Source: Entoloma clypeatum (Eukaryota > Basidiomycota > Agaricomycetes > Agaricales > Entolomataceae). From it: 64,000 nucleotides of DNA. A model generated the notes under the pieces. It worked only from the letters and a program-made list of their open reading frames with translations, ran no database searches and had not been told where the DNA came from. Shown here piece after piece: positions 27,983-38,320 of the stretch. The DNA lies in assembly GCA_963565915.1 (NCBI GenBank), contig OY751487.1, forward strand, positions 3,658,001 through 3,722,000, written 5' to 3'. Within the stretch, counting starts at the first letter, position 1; every line of letters begins with the position of its first letter. The position numbers and the translations under genes are program-made.

Positions 27983-29646
27983 TGATGTAAGGGCAACCAC
28001 TTTCACTTTTTACTTTTACTTTCCTTTCTTCCTTTCCTTTCTATTCCACCATCTCCGACGTCCTCTGATCATATCCGCTGTCTCCAACATCTTATCCGCC
28101 TCTTTGCATCCTTTTTTCTTTTTTTTTTTTTTTGGTCAACAATTTATATAGCAGTATACTAGGGGTTTGACATAGAGTAAACTACATCGATCCGAGGATC
28201 TACGTACGCAAGAAGAACAAGCGGCGCAAAGCTCCGTCGAGCTGATAAGTCCTCGTGCCAGGACGGGGGAGTCTGTTATAAACAAATGTGTTAGTATGCG
28301 CACCTGAATATTCAGCCACGTGATACAAGAGCACTCCAACCTTGTGAGGTTGGCCGTTAGCGGCGCTGGGGGGTGTCTGCGCCCTACCCCCCAAAGAAGC
28401 GCCTGTGTGGTTCTTATCCTTTGATCGTGTTCGCTTGCCAGAGGGGGCTGCACCCCTTAGTACCCAGCGCGCTACCACGCGACTACCGCCAATGGTTGTG
28501 TTGGGCGTTGGACGATCCCTAAAGGCAAAGGCCCCTGGGTTATCCATAATGAATTTCCCAAAGTTGTCCCACGTGGGAGTGTTCCTTGAGAAGGTGGGCA
28601 TGTCTGGGGGCCTGGTGGGGTGGTGCAGACATTTGTAGAGTACGTGGGCGAAGTCCTCAATGGACCCTGAACCACAGTCGCATTGTTCAACCTTGTCGCC
28701 AATATTGAACCTATGTCTATAGTGGCCAATTGGGGTGTGACTGGTGAGGCTGCGAACCATTTGAGCCATGAGGGATTGGGAGTGACCCACATCCTTAAGC
28801 CATGTGCCGCCCTTGAGGTGGGACGGTTTCATTCTTTTGGCCCGAGCGTGGTCTTGGCGTCTGACGCACATCCTCGGGAATTGGTAGTGATGGCCAACAT
28901 ACTTGGGGGACTGATACAAGTTGTTCCAGTCGCCTAGCATGTCATTCGTGAATTGTTTCATATTGAAATCAAGGGATCTGGAGGCTGACTCACCACACTC
29001 GATGTGTATCGAGGAGGCGAAGTCGTGCACTGCACGATAGGGTTCGAAGCCATGGTCCGAGCAATCAGGGACATGGTGAAAGAAGACCTTGGATTTCAGA
29101 CCTGGTTCCTCAAACCAAGGGACCAGGTTGCTGATGATAGCAAGCGCAGTTGCCTGCAACGCCTCTCCGCATCCGACGACTCCGCCCCCATCCGCTACTC
29201 CGCACGTCAGATCGCAGGTACTATCATTCATCTTGTTTCCATTCATCCTTCATCGCTACTCCCGATCATTGCTCATCATTCATGTGTCTCGTTTTATCTC
29301 TTATTTCATATCTCATTTTACTATTTATCTCGCTAGCTTGCAGGGGAATCCTTAGAACTTTCTCTTCGGATCTCCCTTGCAAGGTGTGTGTTGTATTACT
29401 TATCAGACTGCTCAATCTAAACTTTGGATCTCCCTTGCAAGTATCTGAGTTTGAGTCTTGGATCGTAAGGTCGCCCTTACAGTCTAGGGCTCGTCCCCAG
29501 AGGGCCTTACACTACCATGCTACTCATACTGCGGTCCCTGCTTAGCAGTAGTGGTTACCCCTTGTACCTAGTACAGACCGGACTGCAATCGGGCGCCAGT
29601 ATATAAATTGAGGTTTAAAAAAATAAAAAAAATAAAAAAACCTACA
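27983..29646 (+). repeat. Gypsy-3 3' LTR, interrupted by LINE-b
   Basis: Starts TGATGTAAGG after a G-rich polypurine tract (GAAGGGGGGG, 27973-27982). The pieces are 27983-28111 and about 29160-29646. The right edge (CCTACA at 29641-29646) is a guess from an inverted match to TGTAAGG and from where gene-like sequence begins. Inside are two copies of a 16-bp word at 29368-29383 and 29426-29441 (GGATCTCCCTTGCAAG) and TATATAAA near 29601. The 5' LTR is not in the window. Confidence 0.6.
28112..29157 (-). mobile_element. LINE-b: short 5'-truncated copy of the same non-LTR element
   Basis: Begins with a T-run (poly(A) on the minus strand) at 28112-28133 and matches the 3' end of LINE-a, up to the equivalent of position about 1723 there. 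It encodes the RNase H tail and Cys-His knuckle (CDCGSGSIEDFAHVLYKC). A 15-bp imperfect target duplication flanks it (28097-28111 and 29160-29174, two mismatches). Length is about 1.05 kb. Its coding frame is open to near 28200. Confidence 0.9.
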
Positions 29647-30085
29647 TTTACTCGAGTAGAGCTGTCAATTATAGAGAATGCAGCTTCCACAACTTCCTCA
29701 TCATTGGTTTTGGGTGCTATAGTGGTCAGGGATATTGGATAGGCTACAAATACATCCCATTCAATGTACAGAATAAGGGATTACCTTGTGAATGATTTGC
29801 AAGGGCTAAATTGTCGTGCTGATCTTGCATGAAGCAAATCTGGTAAAATCCCCTTCACTTTCCATTTTTCATCATAAAAGACAACTCATAGAATAAGATT
29901 TTTAAAAGCCCAAAATCATTCCGTGGTCTTATACAACACCTTCGCAGAGTTCTGTTCCCTTGACCGTTTTGACGAGCTGACGAGGTCACGAGATTTGTGT
30001 AGATTTGCTGATGCAGTTAAAAATCCTGATTGGCATCTCTGTTGATAACGCCTACTTACTGCTCTCCCATCGACTCCATTCTCAA
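29647..30085. other. Boundary region between transposon stack and first host gene
   Basis: AT-rich sequence with no ORF, RNA gene or transposon similarity that I can recognise. It presumably contains the VMA8 promoter. Confidence 0.6.
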
Positions 30086-31001
30086 ATGTCTGGAAGCGCA
30101 ACCCGGGAAAATGTATTCGCAACGCGGATGGCTCTCACAAATACGAAATTACGCCTCAAGGGGGCGCAAACGGGACACTCCCTTCTGGCTAAGAAGAGAG
30201 ATGCCCTCACGACACGATTTCGCACAATTCTACGGAAAGTCGACGAGGCAAGTAAGCTTTGTCAACGGGCGACATAATAGTTGCTGAATGACCAGGCACT
30301 AGGCTAAGCGGAAAATGGGCCGAGTCATGCAACTAGCTTCCTTTTCGATGGCTGAGGTGACGTACGCGACGGGGGATATCTCATATCTGGTGCAAGAGCA
30401 GGCGAAACTTGCAACATTCCGTGTCAAAGCAAAGCAGGAGAATGTTTCTGGTGTTGTTCTTCCTGCGTTTGAAGTGGATCGTGTGGCTGGCTCTGGTATC
30501 CACAGCTTCTCATCTCAACCACTTGTTCTTACAGCCGTTTCAGACTTCAATCTTACCGGGTTGGGACGTGGAGGGCAGCAAGTGCTCAAGGCCAAAGAAG
30601 TTTATGCGAAGGCTATTGAAACACTTGTTGAGCTCGCGTCACTGCAGACCGCATTCACGATCCTCGATGAAGTTATTCGCGCAACAAACCGAAGAGTGAA
30701 CGCCATCGAGCATGTTGTCATCCCACGACTAGAAAATACCATCAAATACATCATGAGTGAGTTGGACGAAATGGACAGAGAGGAATTTTTTCGGTGGGTG
30801 CCATATCAATATGAATCGTTATTACCATAGAACAATGTCCTTAGGTTGAAGAAAGTTCAGGGCAAGAAGAAGCGCGATAATGCTGCCAGAGATGCAGCCC
30901 AAGCATCCCTAGCCAAACAGGTTGGTCGAGAGTTAGAAGGCGAGGGGTCAAAGGAGGCGACAGATTTGCTGAGCAGCCACGATGAAGATATCATATTCTG
31001 A
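30086..31001 (+). CDS. VMA8: V-type proton ATPase subunit D
   Basis: CDS join(30086-30247, 30303-30793, 30845-31001), 269 residues. Signature stretches are [19 protein letters not shown] at the N-terminus, [34 protein letters not shown] and [14 protein letters not shown], and the end DEDIIF. Subunit D is the central rotor shaft of V1, linking ATP hydrolysis to proton pumping into vacuoles and endosomes. The first intron begins GCAAGT and ends CACTAG, a GC-AG intron; only this splice restores the family sequence [11 protein letters not shown] 39-bp in-frame stretch (about 30499-30537, GT...AG) codes for residues absent from the family core and may be a short intron, which would give 256 residues. 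Converges with RPL26. Confidence 0.93.
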
Positions 31002-31167
31002 GACATTGTGGGCACTCTTGATCGGTACCTTGGCATATATGTCCTGATTATAACGATATGGCCCGTGTGCAAGACGTGGCAGGGCAATCTTGTTGGCTTG
31101 AGCCTACGGTATGCAAAGTCATGGCAGATCATGTGTGTAATACGGAAGAAGCCAGCGAGCCAATGTA

Positions 31168-31880
31168 TCACTGCGGAGGTTGTGTTAATGACCGGAAGGC
31201 TTCATGAATTCCCAACACATACGTCAACCATTTCTACATCCCCGGCTGCAGGTGTCTTTCTGGAACTCTTCCTCTCCAGGATTGCCCGCCTAATGGAGGT
31301 CATGAAAGATACCTTCAGTTTAGGCATTCAGGCTCACCTGTCCTTGTCCAGCTTGATTGTCGTGATAACTACGTTGCTGGGGTGGATGCCAATGGGAGCG
31401 GTGGCGCCGTTTGACTTGTCACGCTGGACCCGATCAACGTGAATCACCCATTTCTTTCGATACACCTGCGTAATCTTTCCCTCACGCCCCTTGTATTTCC
31501 CTCGTACAATGCGAACTTCGTCGTCTTTGCGGACCGGCAGCGAGCGAGCCTTAAAAAAAATGTGTTAACTTGACTGATTCCGGTGATCAGCGCCACCCAC
31601 ATTGTGCTTGGCACGGAGTTCTTTGGAGAGAGCGGACGACATGATTTTTCGCCGAATAGAAGATGGAGCAGAAAAGTGCGCCTTGCGGGACTTGCGCCGA
31701 GAGGAGGAGACGTCTAATGGGGGAACAAACCAAGCATTAGCATTGCCTCACAAAAGTCCATCGACACCAGGAGTGCGTCATCCAACGCTGTTCTCCTCGA
31801 AATCGCATCACAAAGGGCGAGTATCGGGCAATGGGCAGTATAGATGGCTTGGAGAGGTACCGACCGGCATTGAATTTCAT
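31168..31880 (-). CDS. RPL26: 60S ribosomal protein L26 (uL24)
   Basis: CDS complement(join(31168-31170, 31223-31289, 31338-31549, 31601-31713, 31865-31880)), 136 residues. N-terminus [20 protein letters not shown], then [33 protein letters not shown] (KOW motif) and [14 protein letters not shown]. It binds rRNA near the exit tunnel of the large subunit. Exon 1 is only 16 bases, split inside codon 6, as usual for intron-rich ribosomal protein genes. The last intron (31222-31171) leaves just the stop codon in the final coding exon; if it is not removed, the protein gains six residues and stops at 31202-31204. Head-to-head with FRG1, 132 bp between start codons. Confidence 0.93.
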
Positions 31881-32012
31881 TTTTGGAAAGATCTTGAGGG
31901 CGACGAGAACAGTGAGAGGACTTGGAGGGACAACAATGTGGTTATCAAAGACTTTCTCACGAATGGCGTGGTGATCACGTTCCAACATTCAGTGTGTGAA
32001 TTTTTGACGATC

Positions 32013-33020
32013 ATGTCCACCGACAAAGTGCGTTCAACAAAGCTCAAGTTCAAAGGGGACAAACCTAGGAAGAAGCGTAAACGAGACGATAATGATGTCG
32101 GAAGCAGTATCAAAGGCAAAGTGAAAGAAGACGACGAGAACCCAGAGACATGGGTTTTACCCGAAAAACCGCATGAAATACGAGGACCAACCTTTATCGT
32201 CCATCCGTCAGACCCATCTCCAATCTCCATCAATTTCAACTCTACTACAAACCGCATAGTTCTCTACGTATGTGACAAGGAACAGTCGGGGGAGGACGCA
32301 CCTGTTCCCATGCTTCTCGACCGAACCCCAAGCGACGTTTCGCAAGTATGGGTAGTGACTCGCGTGGCAGGCTCTCCCACAATCAATCTCCGGACCGGCA
32401 CGGGCGAGGGCAAATTCATGTCTTGCGATGCTCATGGGCTAGTCTCTGCGGACCGAGACGCGCGAGGCCCTCAAGAAGAATGGACGCCAGAAGTTTTGCC
32501 CGATGGAATGGTTGCTTTCATGAATGTGTATGAAAAGTACCTCAGCATCGATGAAGTTGCTGGCGGAACCTTGCAACTGCGGGGCGATAGCGAGCAAGTG
32601 GGTTTCAGGGAACGCTTCTGGGTCAAGATACAGAGTAAGTATAAGAAGGCGGCCAATGAGGAGGAAAAGAAGAAGGATGGGGCAGAGGAAACCCAAAAAA
32701 TTGATGAGACAAGCAACAAGTGAGTGCAAATCGTCCGAGGTGCTGTTCTTGGATTACATGATTCGTAGTAAACTCTATCAAACCTGGGGAGCGGGGCGCC
32801 TCGTTGTGTCGAAGGAGGACAAGAACGGGGTATGTATCTCCACAATTCAAGTAAAAGGCTAATGGCTAGCTGTACATTGTGTAGTTGAAGAAAGCTCGTA
32901 AACAGGGACGCTTGGCAGAGGCTCTTCTGGATCGACGAAGTAAGCTGAAGAGGTGGGTTGTCCGTTGGGTTTTGCATTCGCTGACTGAGGTCAAGTTCTA
33001 TCAGTGATCGGTTTTGCTGA
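32013..33020 (+). CDS. FRG1: FRG1-family protein (fascin-fold, RNA-associated)
   Basis: CDS join(32013-32719, 32769-32829, 32885-32952, 33005-33020), 283 residues. Basic start (STKLKFKGDKPRKKRKRDD), then a beta-trefoil/fascin-like core (GEGKFMSCDAHGLVSADRDA, EEWTPEVLPDGMVAFMN, EKYLSID) and the conserved end LKKARKQGRLAEALLDRRSK followed by SDRFC. FRG1 proteins are nuclear, bind RNA and actin and associate with spliceosomes. All four introns are about 50 bp. The C-terminal four-residue exon is supported by the family ending. Function beyond family membership is not visible. Confidence 0.9.
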
Positions 33021-33703
33021 TTGATTCCTTGCAATGCCCTCGTTTTTTTTTTAAATCCGACCTTTACAGTAAGTAGCTACAGGTTATTCATTCATGCAAC
33101 TATCTCCGAGATGAACTTGATGCACGTCAGAAATCACACTGAGCCCAGATCTTTGAAACAATTGCAGTTACGAATGCCGCCCAGCTCAAACTTTGTTGTA
33201 ATCCCTGTTTCCGACATTCCCATGAACACAATTTATGACTGACAAAAAGGCAATCATCTCATTCGGCACTGAGGTCTTATGTAGGATTGTCCGTATTTTA
33301 TGTTCTTACGTAGCCAGAATTTACGACTGTCATTCAGGAATCAATTGCACTCGCCCGAAAGTCTGCTTCTTTCTGATCGAGAGGCAACATTGAGGCAACA
33401 CCAACGTTAGATTTGCACTCGAGGCCCAGGCTAGTTGTTTCTGACTAGGAAACCATTTATCAACGTAGGTCTCGATGGGTCAACCACCGCGGAGACCTCC
33501 GAGACACCTAAAAAATAGTTGATAACATGCATAATTTCCTTGTCAGAGTGCTGACGACAATTCTACTACTTGAAATGTGGTGGCAGTAAACTAAGGATGT
33601 TGTAAAGAGACAAACTGAAGGGACATAATCACGCGACGTAGTGATGTATTTCGTTCGAACAGTATTCATCACACCCTCATAGTAATAAATGAACGATAGC
33701 AAA
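33021..33703. other. Intergenic region between convergent FRG1 and Ran genes
   Basis: 683 bp between the two stop codons. No coding potential, tRNA or repeat recognised. It must hold both 3' UTRs and polyadenylation signals. Confidence 0.6.
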
Positions 33704-34810
33704 TCAAAGGTCCTCGTCATCATCTGGGAGAGGGACAGCCTCCGCCTGTAAAACATGCATGAGTGAAGAGCTACATCAGTTAATTTCACGCAAACTATAC
33801 CCTTTTCAGCTCGTCTTCATAGACAGCCATCAGCCTAGCATCGACAGCGACCTCAGCGGGAGCAAGGGCTGGAGCAGCCGTGAACTCTAAGGTAGGATTA
33901 CTGATAATAACGATGAGCAAGATATCAGAGAAACTTGGTGATATTAAGCTGACCCGACAAGCTTTCTCGCTAGCCAGAGGAATGGTTTCTCGAAGTTGTA
34001 GTTAGACTTCGCCGAAATTTCAAAGTACTGAAGATTTTTCTTCCTGTGGAAAGTTACAGCTCCAGTTTTAACTTTCCGTTCCTGGTGGAGAGGGGCAGCT
34101 TTGATTGAAACTTCAGCGAGTAGAGAGTACGAACCTTGACGTCAACCTTGTTTCCGCAAAGCACAATGGGAATGTTTTCACAGACACGCTCAAGATCACG
34201 ATGCCAATTTGGCACATTCTTGTACGTGATTCTCGATGTGACGTCGAACATGATGATGCCACACTGTCCTTGAATGTAGTAGCCATCTCGGAGTCCACCA
34301 AACTTCTCCTGGCCTGCCGTATCCCAGACATTGAAGCAGATAGTTCCATAATTGGTTGTAAATTGCAAGGGGTGGACCTCGACACCAAGAGTTGCTGAAA
34401 GGGCACCGTTAGAAACCACACGGGGGTCACTCAAACCCAGCCCATCTGGAGATACGCAGGTTGAGCTGAGATCTGCGTACCAATGTATTTCTTCTCAAAT
34501 TCGCCAGTCAAGTGGCGCTGTGAAAGATGAAGAAGATCAGGACGGGATCTAGCCGCGTCAACGATGTGCCTACCTTGACGAATGTGGTCTTTCCCGTGCC
34601 TCCATCGCCGACTATGCGTTGTATGAGAAGATCCGCGAGCGCAGCAGAAAATCGAGCGATATCCGGCGGGGGTGTGTTACAAAGCGGAAATCGAAACATC
34701 GATGAAGAGAGGAGGCCCAGATCGTATTGAACTCAAGCTTTTTGGCTGGAAATGGAATGGATTGACGCACCAAGGACAAGCTTGAAGGTGGGTATAGTGG
34801 GTTCGGTCAT
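33704..34810 (-). CDS. GTP-binding nuclear protein Ran (Gsp1/Spi1)
   Basis: CDS complement(join(33704-33745, 33801-33900, 33954-34081, 34135-34394, 34481-34517, 34574-34611, 34771-34810)), 214 residues. P-loop GDGGTGKT (15-22), switch [19 protein letters not shown] for guanine, SAKSNYN, and the acidic end DDDEDL that distinguishes Ran from other small GTPases. It drives nuclear import/export and spindle assembly. Seven coding exons; the first intron is long (159 bp), the rest 53-86 bp. Family length matches (about 214-216). Divergent from the transporter gene at 35428. Confidence 0.96.
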
Positions 34811-35427
34811 TATGTTTTCAGAAGAATTGAGCAGATGAGAGTGAGGTGAAAGGGAAATTGAAGAAAATCTGGAGTCAGATAAGGTTTGGCAGCTGGGTAA
34901 TCCCGGATTATTGCTTTGGCCTGGCTTTTTAGTTCTTTCTTCTCCTCAGCATTCACCCAAATTCATGCATACAAACTTGAGATGTGTAAACCAGTCGAAT
35001 CAAAAAATTTCGACTAGATTTTGCAATCCAAGGATAATAGGGTTCATATGGCATGGTGACTCATGTACACATTGCTATCTTGCGGTGTGGTGCAATGTCT
35101 TATACTTGACCCAGTCTTTGGTAGTGCATGATCTTCCTTGTGAGCGTTTGATTTCAATTCCCTATGTCGATTCACTGTCGATTGGATCCGAGCGGCAAGG
35201 CACACTCGAAAGATCAAAGTATGTCGAGGCCCACACGAGCCCCGAATTGCACTGACCACATAGGTAAGCTGAAATGACCAATTGTTCGTCCAGAACCCGA
35301 TCAAGTCGGCATACATAGGGGGCGTCGACGGCATTCCGGCATCTCGGGCCGTGGCAGATGACTTCATATTTAAGTTCCTGACCATCTGACATACCTCCAT
35401 CCTGTCCCTTTTCCCCTCATATCTTCC
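34811..35427. other. Intergenic promoter region between Ran and MFS transporter
   Basis: 617 bp separating divergent start codons. Open frames here look random. I see no clear TATA box or repeat. Confidence 0.55.
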
Positions 35428-38271
35428 ATGAAAGATACGAAAACTGACACAGATGGGCCTATGAAAGCAGAGCCAGGCGCATCCTGGAAGGCGGATGAGA
35501 AGCACATGTTGCCAAAGAACCGTATATCAATAGTAAGCAACCTTGGAACTCGTTGGCCTGTACTTCACTCACGAAAATACAGGTTTTTGCGGGCCTAATG
35601 GCGACAGTTTTCCTGGCTGCTATCGATCAGGTACGTCTCCGCTCTATCGTTTCGTTTCGTTTCGTTTCCTTCAACGATTTCCTTTCAGACAATTGTAGCG
35701 ACTGCCCTGCCAACCATCGTCAGCGATCTTGGTGGTGGTTCGAACTACAGTTGGGTCGGCAGGTAAGTCCGGTCTTCTATGGGCGTTCTCTGAGTGATAT
35801 TCTGCCTTTTTTCGTTTCCAGTTCATACTTACTAGCAGCGGCTACGTCTGTATTCATTTAATTCATTCCGCATTCACTCTCTCACGTTTCCTGATCAAGT
35901 TTATCTCCTCTTTACGGGAAGTTGTCAGACCTGATCGGACGAAAACCCATCCTCTACGCTGCAATCACCACCTTCCTGGTATGTCTGCTTCCTTGATAAC
36001 GGTCCCACTCAACCTTACGGTATAAATAGGTCGGGTCAGCGCTATGTGGAGCCGCGCAGACCATGGTAAAGCTCATCCTTCCATGAAAATCAAAATCAAT
36101 CCCTGACTGACCTCTTTAAAGATATGGCTCATTATAGCTAGAGCTGTCCAGGGCATCGGAGGCGGCGGGATCATGCAATTGGTAGAAAACTTTCTCATAC
36201 AGTTGTCTAAGCTAAGCTTCATGCAGATAAACATCACGATTAGTGATATTGTTCCACTGCGCGAGTATGTATCGTTTGGCTCTTTCGTTTTACCAAAGGA
36301 TTTTATTTTCCCAGCCGGGGCAAATATGGCGGACTCATAGGGGCTACTTGGGGTATTGCCAGGTAACGCATATATTCCAAACAAACACCTCTTGGCATCT
36401 TCTCATCCGGCTCTGGCAGTGTTGTTGGGCCTCTTATTGGAGGAGTCAGTGCCTGCGCCTATGAGTTGACAGCTATCGTTTATCGATTTGGTTCAACAGG
36501 TTTTCACTGACCACGTTTCTTGGAGATGGTATGTATACAGACGTTTCAACCCACCCCGTCCTGATGTTTCTTTTTGACCGTGGAGGTGCTTCTTTATTAA
36601 TCTGTAAGGTGGTTTACTTTTTTTTTGGCGATTACACACTGAAGTGTTGGCAGCCCAACTGGCGGAGTAGCTGCTCTCATCTTGTTTTTCTTCCTCAATT
36701 TGAACCCCCACCAAGGAAGAAGCCTCCAGCAACATGTGCAAGAATTTGACTTCATTGGATTGGGATTCATAGTCGCCGGCGTGGTCTCTCTTTTGCTCGG
36801 ATTCAATTTTAGCCAGACGTCCTGTGAGCTTCTTCGTAATCCATCTCTTCGAGCACTGTGACTAACCAAATGTTTGTGCAGGGTCCTCTCCGAAAACTGT
36901 AGTTCTTCTGGTCATTGGATCTGTCTTTTTAGTAGCTGGAGCTATCAATGAATTATTCACAAAACGGTCGGCAATCATCCCTCCCCGCTTGTTCCAGGTA
37001 CTATCTCATATACCTATCTATTCCTACATGTCGCCTTCTTATTTTATGCCAGACCAGGACGACGGGAATTATTCTGATCACGACATTTTTCCATGCGTTG
37101 GCTTTTTTTGCCGGTCCGTCCAACTTTTAAGACACAAAAACATCCTAAGCTCTGACCTCTCTTCCGGCTTCGCACAGGTGCATATTATCTGCCTTTCTAT
37201 TATCAAATACTTGGCGCCTCCGCAACGAAAGCTGGGGTGCAGTAAATTATTATAATACTGTCTGACGTGATGAAAGCCTCATGGATTTTGCAGAATGTTG
37301 CCTTACTCTCTAGGAGGTGCACTGACATCAGCCCTTTCTGGTATATTGGTCTCTCGCACGGGTCAATACTGCCCGACAATGTGGGCTGCTTATGCAATCT
37401 TCACAATTGGACTCGGCCTCATGTATATGCTGGACGGCACATCTTCGCCGTACGTGCATGACTCATGATGAGGATGGAAGCGTTGTTAACGATGATTTAG
37501 GGCAGAAAAGGTCGTCTACCCTTTGATTGCGGCGTTGGGTCTTGGTTGCCTTTTCCAAGTGAGGTAAAAATAACCACGGCCTCGCAGTTGCTCACGATGC
37601 CCTATCGAGGTACCATTGATTGGCCTTCAAGCTGCCATGCCCATAAAGGATATGGCGACGAGCACGTCCACATTTGGGTTTCTCAGGTAATGACACTGTC
37701 ACTCTGATCCAGACGAAAAAGAATTGGCTCAAATGATGTGTCCTAAAGAACCATCGGAGGTACTGTCGGTATATCCGTCGGACAAGCCGTCTTCTCGAGC
37801 GTAAGCAGCGTGGATCCCTCTGCTCAGTACTTGTTGACCTTTGAACCAGGTCATTCGCCGAAAGATCAGTAAGATCCCAGATGTCTCTATTGACACGTCG
37901 CCGGGAGGGCTGAACGAGAGCGTCAAGAAACTGAAGGATATTCCTGTGGGTGGAGTGCTGATGGGGTTGACGTCGCCTTGCTTGCTAAATTTACGACGCT
38001 GAACTTGCAGGATGCCGTGAAGCGCGCAGAGATCATAAATGCTTATGCGCGTTCGATTAGCACGATCTGGTTGGTGGTTACGCCTATCATCGGTGCGAGC
38101 TTCTTGATGGGTACGTTATTTCTGGGGATGGACGCAACGCATTCTGATGGGTGAATGGCCGGGCCAATAGTGCTGTTCTTACGCAAGTACTCACTGCACC
38201 GCACGGTGGTTCGTGATGGGGAAACCGAGAATGAGGATGTTGAAAAAGGTGATGATAAAGAAGTAAAGTAG
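35428..38271 (+). CDS. Major facilitator superfamily drug:H+ antiporter, DHA2 type (14 TM)
   Basis: I can thread 23 coding exons: 35428-35532, 35583-35630, 35689-35762, 35822-35845, 35900-35978, 36030-36065, 36122-36181, 36227-36264, 36315-36362, 36420-36444, 36500-36528, 36586-36603, 36654-36823, 36882-36997, 37053-37113, 37178-37241, 37294-37449, 37501-37558, 37610-37686, 37749-37800, 37850-37945, 38011-38110, 38171-38271. The joined frame has no stops and gives 544 residues. Hallmarks: AAIDQTIVATALPTI, LSDLIGRKPIL, QGIGGGGIMQL, GPLIGGVFTDHVSWRW, CFFINLPTGG, and many hydrophobic spans. It belongs to the toxin/drug exporter family of the plasma or vacuolar membrane; the substrate is unknown. 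One exon is 18 bases. It stops 49 bp before GID4. Confidence 0.9.
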
Positions 38272-38320
38272 TAATTTAATTAAATAATAATAAGCACGTG
38301 CGCAACCCTTGCCTCACACT

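Larger units (their letters stand above)
18553..29646 (+). mobile_element. Gypsy-3: oldest, heavily interrupted Ty3/gypsy element
   Basis: Only the 3' half is in the window: RT end (18553-18757), then after Gypsy-2, RNase H to chromodomain (25894-27951) and a 3' LTR split by LINE-b. Joining across Gypsy-2 (one CACCT copy) gives a continuous frame (KKGHLWSWKEGE). It starts exactly where the Copia-1 LTR ends, so Copia-1 is inserted in its RT gene and the 5' half should lie left of the window. Several stops make it a fossil. Confidence 0.88.

Noticed and set aside
29368..29441. Two 16-bp repeats in the Gypsy-3 LTR as a tRNA or small-RNA gene
   Set aside because: No cloverleaf or box A/B pattern; simple direct repeat within an LTR.
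30499..30537. A 39-bp GT-AG segment in VMA8 as a certain intron
   Set aside because: Too short for the usual fungal intron here and in frame; left as an open alternative, not called.
31008..31442. Plus-strand ORF between VMA8 and RPL26
   Set aside because: It is antisense to RPL26 exons, whose protein is unmistakable.
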